Shown here: positions 33,506 through 40,746 of the stretch, piece after piece
Position numbering within the stretch: the stretch's first letter is position 1
Layout of the letters: each line of letters starts with the position of its first letter
DNA from: Lachnospiraceae bacterium
GTDB taxonomy: Bacteria > Bacillota > Clostridia > Lachnospirales > Lachnospiraceae
Direction of reading: 5' to 3'
DNA: 64,000 bases
Assembly: GCA_023664345.1 (NCBI GenBank)
Contig: JAMPFQ010000004.1
Coordinates: 26,084 to 90,083, forward strand
Program-made: the position numbers and the translations under genes
The notes under the pieces: generated by a model
Database searches by the model: none
The model's input: the letters and a program-made list of their open reading frames with translations, nothing else
Told to the model about the DNA's origin: nothing

Positions 33506-35284
33506 TCATAAACCCGACCGCAGCAGCCTCATTGCATAATACCTGGACAGGTTAAACGTCCTGATCCCGAAATTCTCCGTGCGTTCCTGCAGGTTTTCCA
33601 TCCACCAGTACCCGAAATCCTCGGCTGTATGCCTGCGCAGATAGCGGTCGTCACTGTCCCTTCTCTGTTCCCTGGCATGATCCATCGCGCTCTCACTTTC
33701 AAACGCCGCAAAGTCATACCCGATGCTTTCCATATAAGGCACCAGAACCGGCGCGGCATCCGCACTGAGCCTGCTGAGATAACTATAATCATGATACGGC
33801 TTCACGCTCTCATCCACCCACCACTGCCTGCTTTCCGCCTCCATATTGGCCACGTTCACCCGGGCAATGATATAGTCGGGATGGGCGAAAGACAGCGCAA
33901 GATAAAATACCGTCACCACCGCCATACTGTAACGGAACAGCGGGAACTTTTCCGCGTATATATTTACCAGGATCCCCAAAAACAGCACCGTCAGCAGCGC
34001 CAGCGCCCACAGTACCAGGATCCTCAGGAAAGTCAGGTAATAAAAGCGGATGTAAATGACCATTCTCATGGCGCTGGACGCGATCATGATGAAGGTGCAA
34101 AGCGACATCAATGTCAGAATCACTTTCAAGACCCTGCTCTCACGGAAATAACTCATACATACCAGCACAATGATCAGGTTCAGGATACTCACCGCCAGAA
34201 GCTGGAAAAATCCCTGTCTGGCATACTCCGCATAGGTATATCCTGCAGGCAGCTTCAGCTGTCCCAGGAACAATCCCGCGATCTGCACCACGGAGAAGAT
34301 CAGGTACACAAAAGTCAGCATGGCCGTCACCGTAACAGCGATCACCGGTTCTCCGGTACGGCGGTTCTTCACCTCCTCTTTGATCTGCTTCTTGCAGAGA
34401 TACGCGGTCAGCATATAGGAAAAAAAGAACATGACCGCTATGCGGAAAGTGATATCCGTCACATTGGACAGGTTGATGCTCCCGAATACTTTCCTGGTCA
34501 TCTCAAGGAAGAACACATCGGCGCTGGCAAGAAGGGCCAGCACAATCAGCAGCAGGGGAACGGAGACAATAAGACCGATCAGGATATATCCGGTAGTCCT
34601 GCTCCTCTTGCCACTCCTGTTTTTCTGATAAAGGGCGCCGTCCTGCACAGGACGCTGCAGTTCGCCGATGCTCATAAAAGAGGCCTGTATGATGCTGCCC
34701 AGATATTTCCCAAGCTTCCATCCGGAAGTATCGAAATACTGCTTTAACAGCAGGCTCATGAACAGCAGGAAAATGCCAAGCTTGTTAAACGCGATGATCC
34801 GCCCGTCGTCCGTCAGAAAGGTGGAGATGCCAAGCAGCATCATGCTCGCCATATAAAAGATGCTTCCGCTTTTTAAGGTAATCCCTAACTTTGACAAAGA
34901 TAAGTACAAAAGTAAGAGACTGCCTGCCACGAAAAAAGGGAACGTCACCCCCGATCCGTTGCGGAACATGCAAAAGGCATAGAATACCGCATACAGAAAC
35001 GAAGCAATTCCGAAAAAACCGTAATTCTCCTTTAACTTCTTCGTCTCTTCCGTTTCCATGCGGTTGGCATCGTTCTGCACCACTGAATAAGGAACTGCAC
35101 TCCCATCAGCGGGTGATGCAGGCTGGCACGCGGCTGTGCCGTCTACCGGAGCGGCCGCCGGTTGTCCCGCAAATGCGCCGTCTGCTACATTAGATACCGA
35201 TTTCTGTTCATGCAAGGTTTCATTATCCCCGGAAAGCTGCGACGGTTCCGCCCAGACTCCCTGATCTTTATTCGCATTACCCAT
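33506..35284 (-). CDS. DUF4173 family polytopic membrane protein
   Basis: A 592-residue protein. The start MGNANKDQGVWAEPS follows AAAGGAGA; the longer frame lacks a site. Residues 1-85 are hydrophilic and Ala/Gln-rich. Then come about twelve hydrophobic segments, with the DUF4173 block LPAGYTYAEYARQGFFQLLA, followed by YYLTFLRILVLWALALLTVLFLG and a C-terminal domain containing the NVANMEAESRQWWVDESVKPYHDYSYLSRLS region. The function is unknown in the family. It lies downstream of the DUF2975-HTH-membrane protein genes, 32 bp after the last, and may belong to their operon. Confidence 0.82.
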   Translation of the reverse strand: MGNANKDQGVWAEPSQLSGDNETLHEQKSVSNVADGAFAGQPAAAPVDGTAACQPASPADGSAVPYSVVQNDANRMETEETKKLKENYGFFGIASFLYAVFYAFCMFRNGSGVTFPFFVAGSLLLLYLSLSKLGITLKSGSIFYMASMMLLGISTFLTDDGRIIAFNKLGIFLLFMSLLLKQYFDTSGWKLGKYLGSIIQASFMSIGELQRPVQDGALYQKNRSGKRSRTTGYILIGLIVSVPLLLIVLALLASADVFFLEMTRKVFGSINLSNVTDITFRIAVMFFFSYMLTAYLCKKQIKEEVKNRRTGEPVIAVTVTAMLTFVYLIFSVVQIAGLFLGQLKLPAGYTYAEYARQGFFQLLAVSILNLIIVLVCMSYFRESRVLKVILTLMSLCTFIMIASSAMRMVIYIRFYYLTFLRILVLWALALLTVLFLGILVNIYAEKFPLFRYSMAVVTVFYLALSFAHPDYIIARVNVANMEAESRQWWVDESVKPYHDYSYLSRLSADAAPVLVPYMESIGYDFAAFESESAMDHAREQRRDSDDRYLRRHTAEDFGYWWMENLQERTENFGIRTFNLSRYYAMRLLRSGL

Positions 35285-35316
35285 AATGATTCTCCTTTCC
35301 CGTTTCGTATCCGATG

Positions 35317-35997
35317 TTAATATTCCTGCTTCAGTCCAGCCGGAATATCTGCCACATTTTCTTCTTTTAACAGCATCGCGCCGCCGTCCATCGGCATCCA
35401 GCTTACAATCCATTCTTCCGGCAGAAATCCCTTAAATTCACTGATCCTGTCATCCGGATTTCCATCCACATAGCCGATCTGCGCCCCGCGGTCATTTTTT
35501 GACACGACGCAAAAAAGCACATATACCCTTTCCTCCCAGATAACCGCCCATTTGTCGTCGATAATGACCGATTCCATATCCACCAGTTCCTGCTGTTCCC
35601 CGCAGGCGGATAATTGGATCAATGGTGGAATACCTGCTTCGGGCAACAAAAATATAATGATCGTACTAATCACTTGAAGTATAGCAATAAGCATAAGCAG
35701 ATACTTTATTCCGTGCTTGAACTTTGAAAAAGGCAACAACATCCAACCAGACATCAAAATACATATGATAGAAACAATAGCACAAATTCCAAATGCAATA
35801 TACACATTAATTTGAGCGATTTTCTCCAATAATCCTGTCAAATACAATATTATATGAACCGCTTGCAGCGCCCCTGTCACAATATATATTCTTTTACTTT
35901 TTTTAGATTTAAAGGAATCGCGTCTTAACAAAATAAGGAATCCGATTATCGCTAAAACAAGTAAAATTCCAATTCCTACGTAGACAGTAAAATTCAT
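35317..35997 (-). CDS. Unassigned membrane protein
   Basis: A 226-residue protein with four hydrophobic segments (~5-24, 41-58, 64-88 and 98-117) followed by a ~100-residue soluble C-terminal domain (ESVIIDDKWAVIWEERVYVLFCVVSKNDRGAQIGYVDG). The ATG at 35997 overlaps the stop of the upstream HTH gene by 4 nt, showing coupling. The coding sequence of the membrane part is AT-richer than its neighbours. The family was not recognised; position suggests that it is controlled with, or acts with, the HTH/DUF2975 pair. Confidence 0.65.
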   Translation of the reverse strand: MNFTVYVGIGILLVLAIIGFLILLRRDSFKSKKSKRIYIVTGALQAVHIILYLTGLLEKIAQINVYIAFGICAIVSIICILMSGWMLLPFSKFKHGIKYLLMLIAILQVISTIIIFLLPEAGIPPLIQLSACGEQQELVDMESVIIDDKWAVIWEERVYVLFCVVSKNDRGAQIGYVDGNPDDRISEFKGFLPEEWIVSWMPMDGGAMLLKEENVADIPAGLKQEY

Positions 35998-36206
35998 GTT
36001 TCATCCTCCACATATTCCAGGATATCCCCCGGCTGACATTTCAAGGCCCTGCATATGGCCTCCAGCGTGGTAAAACGGATTGCTTTCGCTTTATTATTTT
36101 TCAGGATGGAAAGATTGGCCAGGGTGATATCTACCTCATTGGCAAGTTCGGTCAGATTTTTCTTGCGCTTCGCCATCATCACATCCAGGTTCACTATGAT
36201 CGACAT
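35994..36206 (-). CDS. Small Cro/CI-type HTH regulator (YozG-like)
   Basis: A 70-residue protein that is almost entirely one helix-turn-helix domain: MSIIVNLDVMMAKRKKNLTELANEVDITLANLSILKN, then FTTLEAICRALKCQPGDILEY. The start is chosen because GAGAGG precedes it; an upstream ATG lies in the leader repeat. Regulators of this type are commonly paired with DUF2975 membrane proteins, as here (82 bp downstream of it), and probably autoregulate the locus. The GDILEYV end matches the two HTH genes at 59752 and 60101. Confidence 0.88.
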   Translation of the reverse strand: MSIIVNLDVMMAKRKKNLTELANEVDITLANLSILKNNKAKAIRFTTLEAICRALKCQPGDILEYVEDET

Positions 36207-36261
36207 ATTTCCTCTCATTCCGCCGCCCATGCGGCATTTTAATCAGCGGGAACTTTGGGAC
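36207..36261 (-). repeat. 55-bp leader repeat carrying a Shine-Dalgarno site, copy 2
   Basis: Same 55-bp unit as 17449-17503, again ending GAGAGGAAAT against an ATG. The GC hairpin loop differs (CCAT in place of GCAA on the plus strand) while the stem is kept. Confidence 0.75.
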
Positions 36262-36288
36262 ACGCAGTGTCACAAATTCCGAAACCGT

Positions 36289-36777
36289 TTAAATGGTCAT
36301 ATCGTTTTCTTCCTTGTACCGCACCGCTTCCTCAAACACATACGCCAGCACCTTGCTGAACAATCCCGCAATGATGAAAACGAAGATCACCACTGCCATG
36401 GCGATGGTGAGATATACGACACAGCGTACAAGGCTCATAACCACGATAAAGAAACTGATATCTCCCATCCGCCGAAGGCTGTTTACATTTTCCGTCACAA
36501 AACAGTTTCTCGCCACCACAGTGCGGAAGATCTTCCGCAGTTCATGGATCAGTAACACCGCTGCCACCCCCAGGATAAAGTAGATCACCAGCAGCGCCCG
36601 ATAATGCTGCTCAAACGGCGGAAGATACCTGCCTATCCAGTGGATGCTGAAAGGCAGCGATATCGTCACCGCAATGCCTGCATAAAACATGAGATCCAGG
36701 AAATATTTCGTCAGCACAGTCAGCCGCTTCTTCCTGCTTTCCAAGTCCGTTGTCTGTCTATTATCCTGTTCTGCCAT
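36289..36777 (-). CDS. DUF2975 family membrane protein
   Basis: A 162-residue protein with four hydrophobic segments in two pairs (~25-45, 57-77, 104-123 and 125-145). The middle block LRKIFRTVVARNCFVTENVNSLRRMGDISFF is the DUF2975 signature (ENxxxLRxIG type). Such proteins are usually encoded just before a small Cro/CI regulator, as here, but their function is not established. It is the first gene of the presumed DUF2975-HTH-membrane protein-DUF4173 operon. Confidence 0.85.
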   Translation of the reverse strand: MAEQDNRQTTDLESRKKRLTVLTKYFLDLMFYAGIAVTISLPFSIHWIGRYLPPFEQHYRALLVIYFILGVAAVLLIHELRKIFRTVVARNCFVTENVNSLRRMGDISFFIVVMSLVRCVVYLTIAMAVVIFVFIIAGLFSKVLAYVFEEAVRYKEENDMTI

Positions 36778-37200
36778 ACCTGCCTCACTTTCTTTTGCAC
36801 ATCATAAAGAGCACTGCTCCCTGACCGGAGCAATCACGGTTTCCCGCCTGCCCGGTAGAGTCAATATAACAGTGCCCGCAATGAAAGTCAATATATTTTT
36901 ATTGATTTTCAATAAATCTTTATTATTTCTCAAAAATCTTAAGGGAATCTTAAAAGTTATATGTTTTATATTGTGCAAACATTTATCCTTTTTCTGAAAG
37001 TTCTGATTTTACAGGATATCCTGCATCTTTCTTTGTTCTATAAAATCCTGCCAAAACTTCTACTAGTGACACTACTAGTATCACTGTACACGTCATTTCA
37101 ATTATGTGTTATTTGAAATATGATTGAATGCTTTACAATGCTCATATCGGAAACGGTGACCTCCCTGTGCAGTCGAACTCTGTCCGAGCATATTCTTGTA
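36778..37200. other. AT-rich left boundary of the accessory island
   Basis: No supported gene. The segment holds paired ATCTTAA direct repeats at 36935-36955 (11-bp spacing, like an OmpR/PhoB-type response-regulator box) that recur at 40505-40525, the putative attachment repeat at 37061-37073, and an imperfect palindrome AGTGACACTA/TAGTATCACT at 37065-37085. Confidence 0.5.
37061..37073. other. Putative left attachment repeat (attL) of integrative remnant
   Basis: TACTAGTGACACT occurs here and, in direct orientation, at 40450-40462, just past the recombinase pseudogene. The two sites bracket 3.4 kb of decayed mobile DNA. A 13-bp match can arise by chance in AT-rich DNA, but its position at both edges supports a recombination site. 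Confidence 0.5.
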
Positions 37201-37617
37201 CTACTCGGAAAACTTCTCTCCCATCAATGTTGATTCTGACAATAATTTCCATTCATCCGAAAACATATTTCCAGAACTCTTTAAAGCTTCCTGCTGCGCT
37301 TTTAATTGTTTGAGTTTTGTGGTTGCTTTTTCTATATTATTTTGCAGTTTTTTGTATTCTTCTGTTGGGACATTTGCATCTTTCAAAGTGTCCATTTTTG
37401 CACGCAAAGAAGCTATCTTGTCAGCCGTCTTTACAATACGGTTTTGGAGATTCATAAGCTGTGAAGTATTTATTTCTGTATTTATCTTTATACCACCGTC
37501 ATACTGCGCCATAAGAAAGACACCCCCGCAAAGCAGAGATGCCTTTTTCGATAGCGTATTTCTATTCAACTCTGCCCTTGCCATAGCAATTTCAAGCTTA
37601 CTTTTGTCGATTTTCAT
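37201..37617 (-). pseudogene. Prophage relic: XRE N-terminus joined to tape-measure N-terminus
   Basis: A single frame contains two unrelated gene starts. Residues from 37617 (MKIDKSKLEIAMARAELNRNTLSKKA) are the first helix pair of a phage-type XRE repressor, cut off before the recognition helix. From an ATG at 37512, preceded by GGGGGTG, comes MAQYDGGIKINTEINTSQLM, the usual start of a phage tail tape-measure protein with coiled-coil NRIVKTADKIASLRAKMDTL, which stops after ~104 residues where such proteins normally exceed 700. The arrangement looks like a deletion junction within a prophage. Neither product is likely to work. Confidence 0.65.
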
Positions 37618-37723
37618 TTTTACCCTCTTCCCAACTTTTTCTTGACAGGTTCGTTTGAGTCTGCCAAGAAAAAAAAGTTTCATTTGAAAACCTTTTGTGA
37701 TATAGTCATTATGAGGTGAAAAA

Positions 37724-38316
37724 ATGACTATAGGTGAAAAAATAAAAAATTAAGAACACACGCTGGATTAACTCAACGCTTACTTGGTGAATTATCTGAG
37801 ACATCTGAAACTACTATTAAACAATATGAATTAGGCAAACGACAGCCGCGAATTGAGCAACTAAAAAAAATTGCAAAAGTTTTTGACTTTCCTTTATACC
37901 TCTTATTAGATGATAACTATGAACTGGAAAACATAGAACTGGAAATGAAGCGGGCTAGACCATTTAATCCTTATGAAATGACAGACCCCCCCAAGCCATT
38001 TACCCAGCCATTACACGGCAGAGAATTACCAAAACAGGAACACAGCAAAAAATTTGATTTTCTCGATGAAACTTATTTTAATCACATTCGCTATAAAATA
38101 GCACGAAAAGAACCATTGACCAAAGAAGAGGGGGCATATAGACTATTCCATCTTAATCAAATTTTTAGAACAGATGTATTTGCAATATACTATTTTCTTT
38201 TAAATAAAGAGGGAAAAAATAAGGCATATAAGATAATAGACAGGGCAATAGATCAAATAGCATTACTTGCCAAAATACCCGAATACCAAAAGAAACCAGA
38301 CCCACCACAAAAATAG
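37724..38316 (+). pseudogene. Frameshifted XRE-family regulator
   Basis: A good start (AGGTG then ATG at 37724) reads MTIGEKIKN and stops. One added A in the run at about 37740-37748 would continue as KKLRTHAGLTQRLLGELSETSETTIKQYELGKRQPRIEQLKKIAKVF-type sequence, a complete helix-turn-helix, and then the ~120-residue C-terminal region (ELEMKRARPFNPYEMTDPPKPF to PDPPQK). The lesion is a single-base loss in an A homopolymer, so phase variation or a sequencing error are alternatives to decay. Without it the protein would be a ~197-residue element-encoded repressor. Confidence 0.7.
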
Positions 38317-38815
38317 CCCCTCAAAATTCCGAGGGAACACCTTATTCCACAGGAATGATACCATTCACACAAATATACTTGATATTTCTGTTTTTGAAAA
38401 CGGGAAAAAATACATAGCTCTCGGAAAAATAAATCCTGATATTGTTGCCTTTTTAACCAAGAAAGTCCCCCATCTGTCAGGGATACTTAGTTCAGACACG
38501 GATATCCTTTTTTGGAAAGACAGAATAAAACATACCGAACTCCATAAAACTGACTTTATCTCAGATAAAGAATTTTATAATTGTCTGGAACAGATACCGT
38601 CCATAATTGAAAGTCCGGACTATTTAAGCGTACATCCCAAAGATAACAGTATCTCATTTATTAAAGATTTTTCCTCCCATGTTTCCGTTGCTGTTCGGGT
38701 TTCAGCAACAGGAGCCCTGTCATACCGCACAATGTATCCAATTATGGATGCTCAACTAATTAACTACATTGATAAGGGAAGTGCTTGGACATGGAAAGGC
38801 AAAAACAAAACATAA
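38267..38815 (+). CDS. PBECR-like nuclease-domain protein of mobile elements
   Basis: The frame runs 182 codons from a TTG at 38267 without a convincing binding site, so the true start is uncertain and may lie near 38340. From about residue 35 the sequence resembles the phage-Barnase-EndoU-ColicinE5/D-RelE-like (PBECR) nuclease domains: ISVFENGKKYIALGKI, FWKDRIKHTELHKTDFIS, EQIPSIIESPDYLSVHPKDN, then SFIKDFSSHVSVAVRVSATG. The paired Lys-His (IKHTELHK) is a candidate active site. Such domains occur in phage and conjugative-element proteins that may act as RNases. It overlaps the end of the XRE pseudogene. Confidence 0.55.
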   Translation: MPKYPNTKRNQTHHKNSPSKFRGNTLFHRNDTIHTNILDISVFENGKKYIALGKINPDIVAFLTKKVPHLSGILSSDTDILFWKDRIKHTELHKTDFISDKEFYNCLEQIPSIIESPDYLSVHPKDNSISFIKDFSSHVSVAVRVSATGALSYRTMYPIMDAQLINYIDKGSAWTWKGKNKT

Positions 38816-38822
38816 AAATTTC

Positions 38823-38850
38823 TTGACTTTATGCTAAAATAGCGTATAAT
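38823..38850 (+). promoter_or_regulatory. Strong sigma-A promoter for a short RNA
   Basis: -35 TTGACT (38823-38828) and consensus -10 TATAAT (38845-38850) with 16-bp spacing. The predicted start is near 38857, and the unit ends at a strong terminator about 150 nt later. Confidence 0.75.
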
Positions 38851-38856
38851 GAAGTT

Positions 38857-39006
38857 ATCAAACAAGTAAACTATATTGAATGAAATCTGAGGACGGAACA
38901 GGCAGCCGTCACGCCCAATGGGTCTTAAAAGAGATGTGGGATTGTCACCCCACCTGTTTCATTCAGATATGGCGGGCAGATAACTTCGGTTATCTGCCTT
39001 TTATTT
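38857..39006 (+). ncRNA. Unidentified ~150-nt structured RNA or leader
   Basis: Between a consensus promoter and a strong terminator lies a segment with long-range pairing: ATCTG (38885-38889) with CAGAT (38964-38968), and GGAACAGG (38895-38902) with CCTGTTTC (38953-38960). Inside are CCC-AAT-GGG, TCTT-AAAA-GAGA and GTGGG/CCCAC hairpins. A frame MKSEDGTGSRHAQWVLKEMW starts at 38880 but has no binding site. The region could be an attenuator leader or a small RNA of the mobile element; no Rfam family was recognised. Confidence 0.5.
38975..39006 (+). terminator. Rho-independent terminator
   Basis: GGCAGATAAC-TTCG-GTTATCTGCC, a perfect stem with a UUCG-type tetraloop (38975-38998), followed by TTTTATTTT. 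Confidence 0.9.
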
Positions 39007-39246
39007 TGAGACTCCCCTTTCAGATAAAGGGTATCACCATCCGGGGCCCTCTTAAATTACGGATATCTGCCATGCCAAAATGACAGTTTCGGGAACAGAT
39101 ATGCCCCGTGTGAAGGAGGAGCGTGCTGTTCTGGAAGAACCCTGCTAATCAGGACAAGTACTCCTTCCTGGAGCCGGGGAAATATCCAATGAGATCGTCT
39201 ATACAGATATGATTTATACTTTTCTATGAACAGGAACGTGATTTTC

Positions 39247-40394
39247 ATGGCACTAATCCAATGCACGGAGTATTCCAGCCAGGTCAGCGACAAGGCATAC
39301 TCATGCCCCATTGCGGTCTTCCCCTGATGCCTGCTGCCAGGCCTCCCAGAAAAGCCCGCAAACGCCGCCCCAACGGATCCGGTACAGTGGTAAAGCTGTC
39401 CGGCAAGCGGAATAACCCTTTCCAGGTAAGAGTCAATACGCACATCAATGCCAACGGCTATCCGGCCTATGACGTGATCGGCTGCTACCCGGACAGGGTA
39501 TCTGCTGAAATTGCCCTTGCAGAATACAACAAAACACCTTTTGACCCAAAGGATCACAAAAAGTTATTCAGCGATGTATTTGCTTCATGGTATCAATGGA
39601 AATACGGCGTGCCGCATACCAATACTGGCAAGACCAGCGCCCAAAGCTGCATGATCGCGGCATATAAGAAATGCTCCTCCCTCCACGGGATGGCCATGTG
39701 GGATATTCGTCCCCAGGATATGCAGGATGTCCTCAACCATACAGAACTTTCACACGCCATGCTGAAGCACATCCGCAATCTTTTCATACAGATGTATAAA
39801 TATGCCCTGCAGTACGAACTCGTCGCAAAGGATTACTCCCAGTTCACACGGATCACCAAAGAGGATGACGATACACAGTGTGTCCCCTTTACCAGGGAAG
39901 AACTACAGGCGCTCTAGGAACATGCGGAAACGCCGTTTGTTGACACAGTACTCATTTACTGCTATTCCGGCTGGCGTATCAACGAACTCACCCGGATGCC
40001 GCTTGACAATATCGATCTGGACGCACATATCTTTACCAGCGGCCTGAAAAACCGCTACAGCCGCAACCGGACAGTCCCTATCCATTCCGCCATATATGGG
40101 ATGGTTTGTGACCGTCTGGATATGCGTTTCAAAAGCCTGATCTACCACGACGGCGCCAGGAGCATCTCCGAACAAAGATACAGGGAATGTTTCAATACTG
40201 CCCTGCGAACCTGCGGCATCCAGACATTGCATACTCCTCACGACTGCCGCCACACTTTCAATATGCTCCTGGATGATGCCGAGGTGGATCGTGTGACCCG
40301 TTACAAACTCATGGGACATAAAGGGCAGGATATCAACGAGAACGTGTATACCCACAAGGATCTGAGCCAACTCCGGGAAGCTGTGAAGCAATAA
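39247..40394 (+). pseudogene. Tyrosine recombinase/integrase with zinc-ribbon N-terminus, inactivated
   Basis: The gene starts MALIQCTEYSSQVSDKAYSCP at 39247 and should continue HCGLPL as a zinc ribbon. One C is missing from the run at 39306-39309, shifting the frame, and one expected ribbon Cys is already Tyr. The second frame continues through the SAM-like core-binding domain to EELQAL, where a TAG (39915-39917) replaces what is probably a Trp codon. The catalytic domain beyond it is intact: SGWRINEL (Arg), TPHDCRHTF (His-x-x-Arg), LMGHKGQDINENVYTH (His and Tyr). With a frameshift and a nonsense codon it is unlikely to function. It lies at the right end of the remnant, next to the putative attR. 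Confidence 0.88.
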
Positions 40395-40449
40395 AAACAG
40401 GGCAGTAATGCTGACTTATGCATCATACCCTGTTTTCTATTAGTGACTT

Positions 40450-40462
40450 TACTAGTGACACT
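40450..40462. other. Putative right attachment repeat (attR)
   Basis: TACTAGTGACACT, direct copy of 37061-37073, 55 bp after the recombinase stop. A related TTAGTGAC lies 11 bp to the left. The ATCTTAA pair at 40505-40525 also repeats the left flank. Confidence 0.5.
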
Positions 40463-40746
40463 CTCCTAAAAAAACCGTATATTTTCAACCTTTATGCGAT
40501 ATTTAATCTTAAGGAAATCTTAAAAACAATGAATTTAGAATCATTTCTGTTTAATGTGATCCATCATCAAAAATATTCATATTCTCAATAAGAACAGCCA
40601 TAAGTTCTAACTTGTTAAAATGACTTTACATTATAAATATTTTATTGTATAATCATATCATATATTTTGGCAGTTTTATTTTGGTGCTTTTTAAATTGTT
40701 GTAACATATATTGGCATATTCCCAACAAAAACAAGGAGATAATCAC
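40463..40746. other. AT-rich upstream region of the NACHT cassette
   Basis: No gene is seen. Besides the ATCTTAA pair (40505-40525), the region contains several TATAAT-like boxes (for example TATAATC near 40648), of which one probably drives the NACHT gene. No clear -35/-10 pair stands out. Confidence 0.4.

Noticed and set aside
38880-39083. Possible 67-residue leader peptide MKSEDGTGSRHAQW...
   Set aside because: No Shine-Dalgarno site, and the frame runs through the terminator; treated as part of a structured RNA instead. It is not fully excluded as an attenuator leader peptide.
39915-39917. Amber codon in the integrase as a site of suppression or pyrrolysine insertion
   Set aside because: The gene also has a frameshift and a lost zinc-ribbon Cys, which fits decay better than recoding.
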